DNA of 64,000 nt from Flammeovirgaceae bacterium SG7u.111 (GCA_034044135.1 CP139021.1:6029635-6093634), one strand, 5' to 3'; shown: positions 27,917 to 37,890, counted from the stretch's first letter. The notes: a model not told the origin generated them from the letters alone. Numbers and translations: made by a program.

Positions 27917-28540
27917 ATGAAAAAAACAGTTATAATACTTGTAATCGGGTTGCTCAGCTTTATAAATATTGCCTTGGCTCACAGCCCCAAAGAGACTTAC
28001 GCTACCCTGGAAATCAAAAACAGTAACCTTATTGTGACCTTAGATGTACCTTGGTCTATAAACAATGCATTGAGAGAAGGTAATCCTTACATAAAGGATG
28101 ATATTGATGAGGACGTATTTATAGAATTTGCCAAAACGTACCTTATTTTAAATTTTGAAGTAAGAAAAGAAGAAGAACTAGTGCGACCAACTAATATTGA
28201 AATACTGGAGGGAGATCATTTCCACAATGCACGAATCAGTATTGAATTTCCATGCAGTGAACTAGCGGGACTATCTATCAAAAACACTTTACTTTTCAAC
28301 CTCAATCCTAATCAAAGAAATTACCATAAGGTGAAAATTACTGATGCAACTCCTAAAAACTACATCACCTTCCAAGAATTACCCACTTTTCAGATCAAAG
28401 GAAAAAGCCAAATGGCAGGCATAGCCCCAATAACCATTGGTTCGATAGCTACCCTAGCTCTTATCAGCATATTTTTTCTTATTGTAAGAAATAGAAAAAT
28501 TCGAATTATGAAAATTCAAGACAGTTCTTACAGTGTGTAG
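27917..28540 (+). CDS. Exported single-pass membrane protein of unknown function
   Basis: Protein of 207 residues with an N-terminal signal peptide (ending near ALAHS), an extracytoplasmic domain (about 25-165), one C-terminal helix (APITIGSIATLALISIFFLIV) and a short basic cytoplasmic tail. This type I topology with a mature N-terminal His is compatible with metal handling, but I do not recognise the family. It follows the YHYH lipoprotein gene and precedes a strong terminator. Confidence 0.7.
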   Translation: MKKTVIILVIGLLSFINIALAHSPKETYATLEIKNSNLIVTLDVPWSINNALREGNPYIKDDIDEDVFIEFAKTYLILNFEVRKEEELVRPTNIEILEGDHFHNARISIEFPCSELAGLSIKNTLLFNLNPNQRNYHKVKITDATPKNYITFQELPTFQIKGKSQMAGIAPITIGSIATLALISIFFLIVRNRKIRIMKIQDSSYSV

Positions 28541-28572
28541 TTTTTCAAACGACCTCACTGTAAGCTTTCCAG

Positions 28573-28614
28573 CAGCCCCAAAGAGTTCTTATTCTCTTTG
28601 GGGCTGTTATTTTT
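28573..28614 (+). terminator. Terminator of the YHYH unit
   Basis: Perfect 13-bp stem CAGCCCCAAAGAG / CTCTTTGGGGCTG with an 8-base loop and a T-rich tail, 32 bases after the stop. It separates two convergent genes. Confidence 0.92.
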
Positions 28615-28627
28615 ATAAACCTGAAGT

Positions 28628-30112
28628 TTATAATGACCAACCTTCTCTGTAATCCCTAAATACATATTGGTTGGCATCCTCACTATTGGTGATTTTCATA
28701 CTTTTTCCATCCCATAAGAAACGTTTTCTTCCCTCAAACTCCAATCGTTGCTTCTCGTTCATCTTACCATGTTGGTAACTCCGGATAGCCAAATTACCCA
28801 TCAGCACCGTTTCGGTCAGAGGGCCTGCATAATCGAATGATGATCTCAATCCTTTATGTTTCTTACCATTAAACCCATCTTTGATCGCATCTGTCCACAA
28901 TACTTGATGACCGTATTCTGGTTTCGTTTTTTCATAGATATTCTTGCCATCGTAGCCTTCTGGCATAGTCAGTTTCTCACCGCTGTTCAGATAGACCATT
29001 GGTCTCAATCCGTAGACCCCACAAGTCATAATTCCCTTATCGCCAATCATCATCACGCCATTTTGAGAGCTTTCATCACCCAAAGGATCATCTGCGGGGA
29101 TAAGTTCTGGGTGGAATGGCCTAATGCCGCCATCGTACCAAGTCATGGTAATTCCTGACTTGTTCTTTTTGGTTTTAGGAAACTTGAGCTGTACATGTGA
29201 CGAAGGAGGGCAACCTTCTGGAATATACTCCGGTGTCCAATCTTTGGTAAATACCTGACCTACGCTGCACTCTACCTCGGTTGGGTAGCCAAGTTCCAAC
29301 ACTCTAAAAGGAGGGTCGATCAAATGGCAGCCCATATCGCCCAATGCACCTGTTCCAAAATTCCACCAACCTCTCCATTTGAACGGGTGGAAAAGTGGAT
29401 GGTAATCTACGTACTCGGCAGGACCGATAAACTTGTCCCAATCATCTTTGGAGATATGTTCTGGTACGGCTGGTTTTTCAGTTGGGAACGGAATTCCTTG
29501 TGGCCACACAGGGCGGTTAGTCCAGACATAAACTTCTTTTACCGTACCAATTAGCCCTTTTTCAAACCATTCTATCATCTGCTGCTGACCAGGGTTAGAT
29601 GCACCTTGGTTTCCCATTTGCGAAACGATTTTGTATTTCCTAGCTGCTTCGGTAAGCGTACGAGCCTCCTTAATGTTATGAGTAAGAGGCTTCTGAACAT
29701 ACACATGCTTGCCTAGTTGCATAGCGGCCATTGCCGCAGTTGCATGAATGTGGTCTGGAGCAGAAATAGTTACAGCATCTATTTCTTTCATTTCCTCCAG
29801 CATTTTTCTGAAATCGTTATAGTATTTGGCTTTGGGCCATAGATCTGTAGCATTTTTGCACCTATTTTTATCCACATCACAAATACCTACAACATTATCT
29901 CCGCCTTCGTTCCACGCATTTTTGATATCTGACCAGCCTTTCCCGCCAGCACCGATCGCCGCAATATTCAGTTTGTCGCTAGGCGCTTTGTAGCCTACTC
30001 CGCCAAGTACGTGCCGCGGTACAATCATAAAGCCAGCCGCAGCCAATGCCGAACCTTTCAGAAATTCTCGTCTCTGTGTTTTTTGGGTCTTTGGGTATTT
30101 GTCTTTTTTCAT
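28628..30112 (-). CDS. Tat-exported Gfo/Idh/MocA-family oxidoreductase
   Basis: NAD(P)-dependent oxidoreductase of 494 residues. It starts with a twin-arginine signal (Arg14-Arg15, QRREFLKGSALAAAGF), so the folded enzyme is exported. The Rossmann motif is AAIGAGGKG, and EKP-like VQKPLTHNIKEA matches the family's conserved Lys-Pro. Such exported members act on sugars or inositol-like compounds or on glycosides; the substrate here is unknown. The gene is alone. Confidence 0.9.
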   Translation of the reverse strand: MKKDKYPKTQKTQRREFLKGSALAAAGFMIVPRHVLGGVGYKAPSDKLNIAAIGAGGKGWSDIKNAWNEGGDNVVGICDVDKNRCKNATDLWPKAKYYNDFRKMLEEMKEIDAVTISAPDHIHATAAMAAMQLGKHVYVQKPLTHNIKEARTLTEAARKYKIVSQMGNQGASNPGQQQMIEWFEKGLIGTVKEVYVWTNRPVWPQGIPFPTEKPAVPEHISKDDWDKFIGPAEYVDYHPLFHPFKWRGWWNFGTGALGDMGCHLIDPPFRVLELGYPTEVECSVGQVFTKDWTPEYIPEGCPPSSHVQLKFPKTKKNKSGITMTWYDGGIRPFHPELIPADDPLGDESSQNGVMMIGDKGIMTCGVYGLRPMVYLNSGEKLTMPEGYDGKNIYEKTKPEYGHQVLWTDAIKDGFNGKKHKGLRSSFDYAGPLTETVLMGNLAIRSYQHGKMNEKQRLEFEGRKRFLWDGKSMKITNSEDANQYVFRDYREGWSL

Positions 30113-30239
30113 TTTAGGGGTTTGTTTTAATTATCTTATTTACTAGGCAAAAGCTTGAATCTGTCCATTTCAAACGTTTGCTTTAAGTTAAAACATCCTT
30201 TCTGTTTCCCCTAAAAATGTGGCATTGTTTTTTTGATTT

Positions 30240-31787
30240 TTACTTCTTCGCTAGGTATTTCCAGAAAAAACTATCGGTTTTGCCCATGTATTGTTTGGTT
30301 ATTACATCTCTAAATTCTACATCGGTAATCCAAGGAGAGTGCTCTGGAGTAGATATGGGAAAAAACTCCGCTCCAAGATATGAGCCCATAATAGACATTG
30401 ACATCATGTGGATAGGAGTAAGTGCTGCTGTAGCTAGTAAAAAAACAAATACCCAAAACCGTAAATTTCTTCGTGCATGTGCTAAGAAACGTATAATCAA
30501 TATCCAAAAAATCAAAAGAATGGAGAAAGGGACATCAATCAACCAGTCATTGTAAAAACCTAATTTATAAAAGGGAAGCAATATCAGTATTCCTATAACC
30601 ATCAAAAAGTCAGTTTTAAATGATTTCATGCGGTAAAAAGGGTGAACAAGAAATGCATATATGCCAAATTCAATGAGATAGAAGAAAAACAAAACAAAGG
30701 GAATAGTCCTCCAATTTATAAATTCCCAGAGAAACCCTTTAGGTGATATGGGGTAATGAGCAAGTAAAAAAGATAACATCACTAAACCAAGACCAATTGC
30801 TGTAAACAAATTATGAGTACTGAAATTGGTTTTGAAGTCATTTCTAAAAAGGTAAACCAGAGCTAAAAAAACACATCCAATAGCAGCTAACGTGGAGATG
30901 TTTATCGTCAGTACTACTATTAATCCAATGTATATATTTTTTTTCTTAAAACTCCCTTCCCAATAAATCCAAGCTCCTGCCAACCAAGCCCCCATTGCAT
31001 GTTGTGGCATCCAACTGATAAACCTGTTTATATCCCGATAGTTAAAGTTTTGAGCTTTTGCGGCAGCTCCCCAATTATGTAAAAGCATACCATCTAAACC
31101 ATTGTATAATACAATTTCCCAAAACGAATCATCAAACCCATGGTGTACTACAGACTGCACAAGCCGATAAACAGCTGCGTAAACATCAAGGCCTGCCAAA
31201 AGTGGGAAAATCAAAAAAAGCAAACTTCCTTTTTTTAACCCAGCAAGTTTTCTAATCCAGAAAAAGGTCAATACAACCCCAATCCAAGTCCAAATAAAAA
31301 GATAAATATTTGCATACTGAATGTGGGTAAGTTTACTTAAAAACGCCGTAGGAAGGTAGTAACCTAGATAATAACACAGAAAGGTAGTCTCTCCTTTTAC
31401 AACATCGGAGTCTCCAAGAATTACTGGCCAAGCCTTTTCCGTAAGTTCTCTTACAATAGAATTATGTTTTTCGTAATCACCAAACTGCCTAAACACCCCA
31501 CCTGAACCTGCCACTAACAACCAAACAGTAACCACAATAACCATTAACCACAAAGCCTTTTTTGTGATTTCGGACTTTGCCCAAGGAAGTGATGCTTCTT
31601 TATTTTCGAGGTAGATTCTCCAACCTGACCAGAGCAAAGCCAATGAAACCGGAATAGCGATGTACCAATGCAGCCAACCTAGTACAAAAATAAGATTTGG
31701 AATGCCTAAATAAAGAAAAGTAAAAATAACCAACCAGCTCTGTTCGCTAGCTTTATAGGGGGGCAGTTTGGGGCTTAGAATTTTCAT
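30240..31787 (-). CDS. Polytopic membrane protein, GT-C glycosyltransferase-like
   Basis: Protein of 515 residues with about 12 helices. The first extracytoplasmic loop contains DYEKHNSIVRELTEKAWPV, placed where GT-C enzymes that use lipid-linked sugars carry an acidic catalytic motif. That placement is the reason for the tentative call. The start at 31787 is chosen over 31826 because GGGGGTG, a good ribosome binding site, lies directly upstream. No polysaccharide gene is adjacent. Confidence 0.6.
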   Translation of the reverse strand: MKILSPKLPPYKASEQSWLVIFTFLYLGIPNLIFVLGWLHWYIAIPVSLALLWSGWRIYLENKEASLPWAKSEITKKALWLMVIVVTVWLLVAGSGGVFRQFGDYEKHNSIVRELTEKAWPVILGDSDVVKGETTFLCYYLGYYLPTAFLSKLTHIQYANIYLFIWTWIGVVLTFFWIRKLAGLKKGSLLFLIFPLLAGLDVYAAVYRLVQSVVHHGFDDSFWEIVLYNGLDGMLLHNWGAAAKAQNFNYRDINRFISWMPQHAMGAWLAGAWIYWEGSFKKKNIYIGLIVVLTINISTLAAIGCVFLALVYLFRNDFKTNFSTHNLFTAIGLGLVMLSFLLAHYPISPKGFLWEFINWRTIPFVLFFFYLIEFGIYAFLVHPFYRMKSFKTDFLMVIGILILLPFYKLGFYNDWLIDVPFSILLIFWILIIRFLAHARRNLRFWVFVFLLATAALTPIHMMSMSIMGSYLGAEFFPISTPEHSPWITDVEFRDVITKQYMGKTDSFFWKYLAKK

Positions 31788-31842
31788 CACCCCCAATTTT
31801 AAGCAACAGCGCACAAAATACAACACAAAACCCTCTCCTATT

Positions 31843-31977
31843 ATGAAAAAAACTATAGTTTTTGAAAAGTTGCCTAAGCGTGAACAGTTGATACTTTTTC
31901 AATTTTTTTTATTTTTTCTGACCTTTTTTGGCTCAATTTGGTTATCCTTCTTTGATACACCTCCAACTATCATTTGA
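31843..31977 (+). CDS. Very small single-helix membrane protein
   Basis: Open frame of 44 residues: a short basic N-terminus (MKKTIVFEKLPKREQ) then one strong hydrophobic helix (LILFQFFLFFLTFFGSIWLSFF). It ends 8 bases before the start of the MsbA-like transporter, which suggests a leader or an accessory subunit. No clear Shine-Dalgarno. I do not recognise it. Confidence 0.45.
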   Translation: MKKTIVFEKLPKREQLILFQFFLFFLTFFGSIWLSFFDTPPTII

Positions 31978-31985
31978 CATTAAGT

Positions 31986-33722
31986 ATGAGTAAACAAAAA
32001 ACGACGGTCTCACAAGTCTTTAAAGAGTTTATATGGCCGCGTAAGCTGCTGATTTTTTGGGGTTTGATATTGATTATTATCGGTCGGATGGCCAGTTTGG
32101 TGCTCCCTTGGAAAAGTAAGGAACTGATTGATGATATTGTGCCTAATAATGATCTGGAAGGGTTAACAAACCTGCTAATCATAGTAGGAATAGCCATTTC
32201 AGCACAGGCAATCACCTCCTTTTCCCTTACAAAATTATTAAGCGTGGAAGCCCAGCGGTTGATTTCAGAATTAAGAGCTCAAGTCCAACGCAAAATATTG
32301 ACACTCCCCATTTCCTTTTTCGATAATAATAAATCAGGGGCGCTGGTATCTCGGATTATGACGGATGTAGAAGGAGTAAGAAACTTGATAGGCACGGGGC
32401 TAGTACAGCTATTTGGCGGGACGCTCACAGCTATCATTTCACTTGGGTTGTTGATCAACATCAGCCCGACCATGACCTTGTATGTATTGGTGCCCGTGGT
32501 TCTATTTGGAGTAATCGCCCTTAAAGCATTTGGGTACATCCGCCCGATATTTAGGAACAGGGGGAAAATCAATGCTGAAGTAACGGGAAGGCTTACCGAA
32601 ACGCTAAATGGCGTGCGAGTAATTAAAGGTTTTAATGCAGAAGAGCAAGAAAACAAGAGTTTTGAGAATGGGGTAAATAGGCTCTTTTTGAATGTAAAAA
32701 AGAGCTTGACTACAACTGCCATGGTCACAAGTACTTCCACTTTTTTACTGGGTTTGGCAAGTACGGGTATCATGGGAATTGGTGGATATTACATAATCAA
32801 TGGAGATTTGACTTTTGGTGAATTTCTTTCATTTACGCTCTATTTGGGCTTTTTGATTGCCCCAATTGTACAAATGAGCAATATAGGAAGCCAACTGACC
32901 GAGGCATTTGCTGGCTTGGACCGTACGTCCGAAATCATGGAAATGTCTCCTGAAAATGACCCGGAAACCAGAACAGTGAAACTAGGAGAAATTGTTGGCG
33001 ACATAAGGTTTGATAATGTATCTTTTGCCTATGATGAAGATAAGGACGTATTGCACAAGATTTCGTTTGATGCGCCGAAGGGTAGTGTTACTGCTTTGGT
33101 GGGAACTTCGGGGTCGGGCAAATCGACAATTGCGAGCTTAGCGGCTTCTTTTTTAAACCCTCGTTCAGGAACGATCACGGTAGATGGACAAGACTTATCG
33201 AAGGTAAGTCTCGATTCTTTCCGAAGCCAGTTAGGAGTGGTACTCCAAGATGATTTCCTTTTTGAGGGTACTATCAGGGAAAATATCCTTTTCCCCCGCC
33301 CCGAAGCCTCAGAAGAACGATTGATTGAAGCGGTAAAAGCTGCTTATGTAGATGAATTTACAGACCGGTTTGAAAAAGGGTTAGATACGGTAATTGGTGA
33401 ACGAGGAATTAAGCTTTCGGGTGGACAGCGCCAGCGAATAGCTATTGCAAGAGCTATTTTGGCAAATCCAAGGGTGTTGATTTTGGATGAAGCTACTTCT
33501 AACCTAGATACAGAAAGTGAAATGTTGATCCAAAAGAGTTTGGCAGAGTTGATGAAGGGACGAACAACTTTCGTAATTGCGCATAGGCTAAGCACCATTC
33601 GCCAGGCTGACCAGATTTTGGTGATAGAAAATGGTAAAATAGCTGAAAGGGGAAATCACCAAGAATTAATTGATAGCGAAGGTAGGTACTTTCAGTTATT
33701 TACTTACCAGAGCAGGATTTAA
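31986..33722 (+). CDS. MsbA-like ABC exporter (fused membrane and ATPase domains)
   Basis: Half-transporter of 578 residues that works as a homodimer. Six helices occupy about 25-300. The ATPase domain (about 335-575) has Walker A GTSGSGKST, signature LSGGQRQR, Walker B VLILDEA and the H-loop IAHRLS. The family exports lipid A, lipids, drugs or peptides. The ATG at 31986 is preferred over a TTG at 31974. Confidence 0.94.
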   Translation: MSKQKTTVSQVFKEFIWPRKLLIFWGLILIIIGRMASLVLPWKSKELIDDIVPNNDLEGLTNLLIIVGIAISAQAITSFSLTKLLSVEAQRLISELRAQVQRKILTLPISFFDNNKSGALVSRIMTDVEGVRNLIGTGLVQLFGGTLTAIISLGLLINISPTMTLYVLVPVVLFGVIALKAFGYIRPIFRNRGKINAEVTGRLTETLNGVRVIKGFNAEEQENKSFENGVNRLFLNVKKSLTTTAMVTSTSTFLLGLASTGIMGIGGYYIINGDLTFGEFLSFTLYLGFLIAPIVQMSNIGSQLTEAFAGLDRTSEIMEMSPENDPETRTVKLGEIVGDIRFDNVSFAYDEDKDVLHKISFDAPKGSVTALVGTSGSGKSTIASLAASFLNPRSGTITVDGQDLSKVSLDSFRSQLGVVLQDDFLFEGTIRENILFPRPEASEERLIEAVKAAYVDEFTDRFEKGLDTVIGERGIKLSGGQRQRIAIARAILANPRVLILDEATSNLDTESEMLIQKSLAELMKGRTTFVIAHRLSTIRQADQILVIENGKIAERGNHQELIDSEGRYFQLFTYQSRI

Positions 33723-33775
33723 AAACCAACAGAGGTTGAAAGGTAAAATTTGCACATTGATATTTTCATTATAAA

Positions 33776-34549
33776 GTGGAGGCAGCGGAAATTAGAGACT
33801 TACTGGAAACAAAGGCGGAAGAATACAATCAACCAGGGTTTATCAAAGATGATCCTATTTGTATCCCTCACCTTTTCACAAAAAAGCAAGACATAGAAAT
33901 AGCGGGATTTTTTGCAGCAATGTTGGCTTGGGGACAACGGAAAACGATTATAAATAAGTGTAGGGAGCTGATCGGGATGATGGACAATACTCCTTTTGAT
34001 TTCATCAAAAATCATCAAGATTCTGATCTCAAATCTTTTCTGAGTTTCAAACATAGAACTTTTAACGCCACGGACACGCTGTACTTCCTCGAATTTTTCA
34101 AACAGTTTTACGCTGAAAACGAATCCTTAGAAATGGCTTTTTCCAAACATATTTCTGCTGAAGAAACTAATGTGGAACAAGGACTGAGGGGGTTTCATGA
34201 CATCTTTTTTAGCTTACCCGATTTTCCTGAACGCACAAAAAAACATATTGCCACCCCAGCGCGAAAATCGGCTTGTAAGCGGCTGAATATGTACCTACGC
34301 TGGATGGTGCGCAACGATGAAAAAGGAGTAGACTTTGGTATTTGGAATACGATAAAACCTTCCCAGCTAATCTGCCCGCTAGATGTTCATGTAGAGCGTG
34401 TGGGAAAAGCGCTTGGTCTCTTACATCGCAAACCAACTGACTGGAGAGCCGCTACCGAATTGACGGGAAATTTGAAAAAAATTAATCCAGATGATCCAGT
34501 TCGGTACGATTTTGCATTGTTTGGATTAGGGTTAGAAGGTTTTAAATAA
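33776..34549 (+). CDS. TIGR02757-family protein
   Basis: Protein of 257 residues matching TIGR02757, a family of unknown function found mostly in Bacteroidota. Conserved segments are DPICIPHLFTKKQDIEIAGFFAAMLAWGQRKTI, RLNMYLRWMVRNDEKGVDFG and CPLDVHVERV. The fold resembles helix-hairpin-helix DNA glycosylases, so a DNA-related role is possible. The start is a GTG at 33776; no earlier start in frame is better. Confidence 0.88.
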   Translation: MEAAEIRDLLETKAEEYNQPGFIKDDPICIPHLFTKKQDIEIAGFFAAMLAWGQRKTIINKCRELIGMMDNTPFDFIKNHQDSDLKSFLSFKHRTFNATDTLYFLEFFKQFYAENESLEMAFSKHISAEETNVEQGLRGFHDIFFSLPDFPERTKKHIATPARKSACKRLNMYLRWMVRNDEKGVDFGIWNTIKPSQLICPLDVHVERVGKALGLLHRKPTDWRAATELTGNLKKINPDDPVRYDFALFGLGLEGFK

Positions 34550-34561
34550 AAAAAAATTATC

Positions 34562-35059
34562 ATGAGAAACATTATTGTGTTCGTTACATTATTCAGCCTT
34601 ATTTTAGTTTCATGCGGTGATGATAATCTCGACCCATCAAACAACTTAGATGATGGAATCGGTCCATCGGACAAGGAGATGGCGGGAATGGTTGAGGGTA
34701 ATATTGTAAACCAAAATAATGGCCCTAAAAAAACGTATTTGATAGATTCAGCTTTTGTTACGGAAACTACTCCTGAATCCATAGCCCATTTGTATTACGA
34801 TTTTCAAGGTGAAGATTCACTTACGCTTACGCTATGGAGAGTCACTTCTGATTACAATTATCATACACCTATGGACAGCAGCCAGAACAGCATCTTATTT
34901 GCCGAGCTAAATGGAGATACGCTGGAAATGATTCCAAGTGCTGTTTCTATACAACCTCGACCAGAATTCAACGCTTATCATGTAGTACTCAACTTGCACA
35001 CGGTGGCGAATGGAGATTATAATGGAACTGCTGATAGCGTCATCAAAGTAAATTATTAG
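34562..35059 (+). CDS. Hypothetical lipoprotein
   Basis: Lipoprotein of 165 residues: signal peptide MRNIIVFVTLFSLILVSC with lipobox, then an Asp/Asn-rich linker and a probable beta-sandwich domain. No recognised family. It begins 12 bases after the TIGR02757 gene, so probably the same transcript, which then ends in a strong terminator. Confidence 0.72.
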   Translation: MRNIIVFVTLFSLILVSCGDDNLDPSNNLDDGIGPSDKEMAGMVEGNIVNQNNGPKKTYLIDSAFVTETTPESIAHLYYDFQGEDSLTLTLWRVTSDYNYHTPMDSSQNSILFAELNGDTLEMIPSAVSIQPRPEFNAYHVVLNLHTVANGDYNGTADSVIKVNY

Positions 35060-35091
35060 GCACATCAGTAGGACGTTTTAGTTCATATCAG

Positions 35092-35127
35092 AAGGCGAAG
35101 TGCGTTAATTTGCACTTCGCCTTTTTT
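35092..35127 (+). terminator. Terminator of the lipoprotein gene
   Basis: 12-bp stem AAGGCGAAGTGC / GCACTTCGCCTT, 8-base loop, six Ts, 32 bases after the stop codon. Confidence 0.93.
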
Positions 35128-35440
35128 GTTTGGCGACCAATTCAACATCTTCAGTTTTACCCAAATCCTTATGTGAGAATCAGATGCATTTTTTACTTTT
35201 TACTCATACCTCAAACCCCAGGGCCTATTTTTGTAAATAAAACATCAAAAAAACTTACACGAAAAGAGATACTTAGGATAAATCCCCCGTTATTTTATTA
35301 ACTTTTATTTAAGTATTGGATAAGGTAAATTATACCAATCAGTTGTTATTTAGAAGATAAGTAAACTGGCACAAAAGGCAAAGATGTCCTCATTAATCTG
35401 TGCTAACCCAAAACCAAGTATTAATATCCTAATTATTTAT
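35128..35440. other. Gene-free gap
   Basis: About 310 bases with no supported gene or RNA. It must contain the promoter of the gene at 35441, but I cannot point to a clear TAnnTTTG element. Confidence 0.35.
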
Positions 35441-36109
35441 ATGAAAGCTTTTGTGACAAAGATCTATCTCACCCTTGCCCTTAGCTTCTTTTCATTCCAA
35501 TACCTTTCCGCTCAAGATCCCGTAAATGATCCTTTGGGAAAGCCTGATATCTGGAAACTGATAAAAGTTGATTACCAAGATACAAGCCTATGGGCTAGCT
35601 ATGTTGGCACCCCTTGGGACCAGATGACAGAAAGTACTAGGTCCCTAATACTAGGGTGGCAAGCAGAATTAGCTGAATTTAGCTTTGCAAATGGTGTGAC
35701 TATCCTTGCAGAAACAACGGTAGAAGAAGATTCTGAAAGCGATGAGTTTTGGGGAATAGAAGAAGAAGAAGCAAGTAGCAGTAACCAAATGCTTGAAGAA
35801 ATTGAAGTCACAGCAGAAGAAGAGCAAATTGACTACTTAAGAGATCTAAAAGATATCATGCTCTTCGACTCTCCTGAAGAAGAAGATTTGAAGGCAAACA
35901 TCAACCAAAACTTCTTTATTATAGAAGATCTCTATACTGAAGAATATGCCGCACTGGGCGTTAAATATGTAAATTACGAAACTGTTTACCCTAATTTTGA
36001 CTACGACCAAGTTCAATGGGTGGAAGACAAGGCCAAAGAGTTAAAAATGTTGAAAGAGAAACAATTCAATGAGATAAAAATCAATATGCTGGCTGGCGAA
36101 GACTTCTAG
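35441..36109 (+). CDS. Secreted acidic hypothetical protein
   Basis: Protein of 222 residues with a signal peptide (MKAFVTKIYLTLALSFFSFQYLSAQ). The rest is acidic, with a Glu/Ser-rich middle (EEDSESDEFWGIEEEEASSSN) that is probably disordered, and a helical C-terminus. The ATG at 35441 begins the signal peptide and is preferred over 35384. No family recognised. Confidence 0.7.
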   Translation: MKAFVTKIYLTLALSFFSFQYLSAQDPVNDPLGKPDIWKLIKVDYQDTSLWASYVGTPWDQMTESTRSLILGWQAELAEFSFANGVTILAETTVEEDSESDEFWGIEEEEASSSNQMLEEIEVTAEEEQIDYLRDLKDIMLFDSPEEEDLKANINQNFFIIEDLYTEEYAALGVKYVNYETVYPNFDYDQVQWVEDKAKELKMLKEKQFNEIKINMLAGEDF

Positions 36110-36204
36110 CCTCCCAACTAAGAGCATACATTTTTCTTATTCGATTCGAAAAGTAAACAATCATCCCATTTAATAACAAGAAATATCTTACAAGCAAAGG
36201 CAAC

Positions 36205-36232
36205 AAAAAAGCCTCCCTTAAGGACGGCTTTT
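36205..36232. terminator. Bidirectional terminator between convergent genes
   Basis: AAAAGCC / GGCTTTT outer stem with an inner CCTTAAGG palindrome and A and T runs on its sides. It serves the HMG-CoA reductase gene on the minus strand and possibly the plus-strand gene. Confidence 0.75.
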
Positions 36233-36269
36233 CTTATGTAAGAATTTCATTACGCTTCAACCTTCTTTT

Positions 36270-37817
36270 TCATCTATTTCTACCGTATTTTTCATGACTA
36301 GAAACCCAATCGGAGGAGGAAATAGCTGCCCCTAGCGAAATTTCCCCAGCTAAGGCAACCGCACCAATAATTTCAGCCAATTTATTCACCTTACCTCTTC
36401 CATAACAGTCTAAAACTTCTAGGCATTCGCGCTGGGTTGGCAAACCTGTCCCCCCACCAAAAGTGGCCACAATTAACGATGGGATGGTAAGTGAGAGATA
36501 CAAATCTCCTTCAGGAGTTACCTCGCTATAAAAAATACCTGCCGAAGACTCCGCTACATTTGCTACATCTTGCCCTGTCGCTATAAAAATAGCCGTGATA
36601 GCATTTGGGGAATGGGCACCGTTGTTATTTGCCCCGCAAAAAAATGCGCCTAGTGTAGAAATATTTGAGTGATAGTTGAGCTGTGAAGGTTCCACTCTCA
36701 TTTGTTGGATTAGCACATCACGTTTAATTGTTGCTTCGGCTATCACTCTTTTGCCCCTTGTCCTCATCACGTTTATCTGTGATGCTTTTTTATCGGTTGC
36801 AAAATTAGACTCGAGGTAAAAGTTGCTAACAGGGTGTTCATAATGATCCAAAATCCAGCTACATGCTGCAAAAGTTGCCCTGCCCACCATATTCTGTCCA
36901 GCCGCATCTCCTGTTGAGTAATTAAACCTTAGGTACACAAATTTATTGGTAAGATATGGATCTACATACAGCAGTTTTGCTATCGAAGAAGTGGCTTCTG
37001 CATGGTCTCTGATTTCATCCATATTTTCATTTACCCAATCCACAAAAGCCTTGCACTGCCGAGCATCTTCAAACACAAAAACCGGTGCTCGCTGCATAGC
37101 ATCAGCTACTACAGTAACTTTTACACCACCACACAAATTAACCACTTTTATCCCTCTGTTATATGAAGCAACCAATGTTCCTTCAGAGGTAGCAAGAGGT
37201 ACTACAAATTCCCCTTTGGCATGCTCTCCATTAATATTAATAGGACCGGCAAAACCCAATGGAACTTGTGCTACTCCTGTAAAGTTCTCACAGTTACCTT
37301 GTGTGAGAGTAGGGTCAAAGGAATAGCTAAAAATATGCTTGAGCTCCGACTCAGTTAGGCTATTTATAAAATTTTGACGTTCTTTTATGATCTTTGGGTT
37401 ATAATCATCTAAATCATTCCTAGGAATACGCACAAGGTGCTCATCGCCTGAGGAGATACTGTCTTCTACTTTAAGATGGAGTTTACCATGCTTCTTTACC
37501 TGAAATAGAATCTCTATTTTATGCTTGCCATCTTCCAACTCCACACCATCAACAAAAACTCTAATCACATGCCTTAGAGGAAAAAGCTGTGGCTGTTTTT
37601 TGGTCAACTCAGTAATGGGCATCACTTTTCCCTTTCCAAAATCAAGCATAACCTTTCCAAGGGGAATACCCTTCTTATTTATCTTGATCTCGCTTATCTG
37701 TAAAAGCTCCACATCTGTCAACCGGTTTTTGAGTGCAAACTCAATTCCCCCATTTACATTTTCTAAGCTATTTCTATTGTATAGTTGTTTAAGTAAAAGG
37801 CTAGGTATGATTGTCAT
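36270..37817 (-). CDS. Hydroxymethylglutaryl-CoA reductase
   Basis: Makes mevalonate from HMG-CoA, the committed step of the mevalonate route to isoprenoids. 515 residues with all four catalytic groups visible: Glu in PLATSEG, Lys in TDKKAS, Asp in TGQDVAN and the C-terminal His in SSHEKYGRNR. The DAAGQNMVGRAT and GGGTGLPTQ blocks suit the class I (NADPH-type, biosynthetic) form. The first 130 residues are an extra domain without helices, so the enzyme is soluble. No other mevalonate pathway gene is adjacent. Confidence 0.93.
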   Translation of the reverse strand: MTIIPSLLLKQLYNRNSLENVNGGIEFALKNRLTDVELLQISEIKINKKGIPLGKVMLDFGKGKVMPITELTKKQPQLFPLRHVIRVFVDGVELEDGKHKIEILFQVKKHGKLHLKVEDSISSGDEHLVRIPRNDLDDYNPKIIKERQNFINSLTESELKHIFSYSFDPTLTQGNCENFTGVAQVPLGFAGPININGEHAKGEFVVPLATSEGTLVASYNRGIKVVNLCGGVKVTVVADAMQRAPVFVFEDARQCKAFVDWVNENMDEIRDHAEATSSIAKLLYVDPYLTNKFVYLRFNYSTGDAAGQNMVGRATFAACSWILDHYEHPVSNFYLESNFATDKKASQINVMRTRGKRVIAEATIKRDVLIQQMRVEPSQLNYHSNISTLGAFFCGANNNGAHSPNAITAIFIATGQDVANVAESSAGIFYSEVTPEGDLYLSLTIPSLIVATFGGGTGLPTQRECLEVLDCYGRGKVNKLAEIIGAVALAGEISLGAAISSSDWVSSHEKYGRNR

Positions 37818-37890
37818 GGCTATAAAATTAATATGTAATGACTATGTGTTGAAAAAATACAACTCCTTGAAGTTATATGCTTGCCAATTT

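Noticed and set aside
35384-35440. Upstream start for the secreted acidic protein
   Set aside because: The extra 19 residues would precede and spoil a normal signal peptide that begins at 35441.
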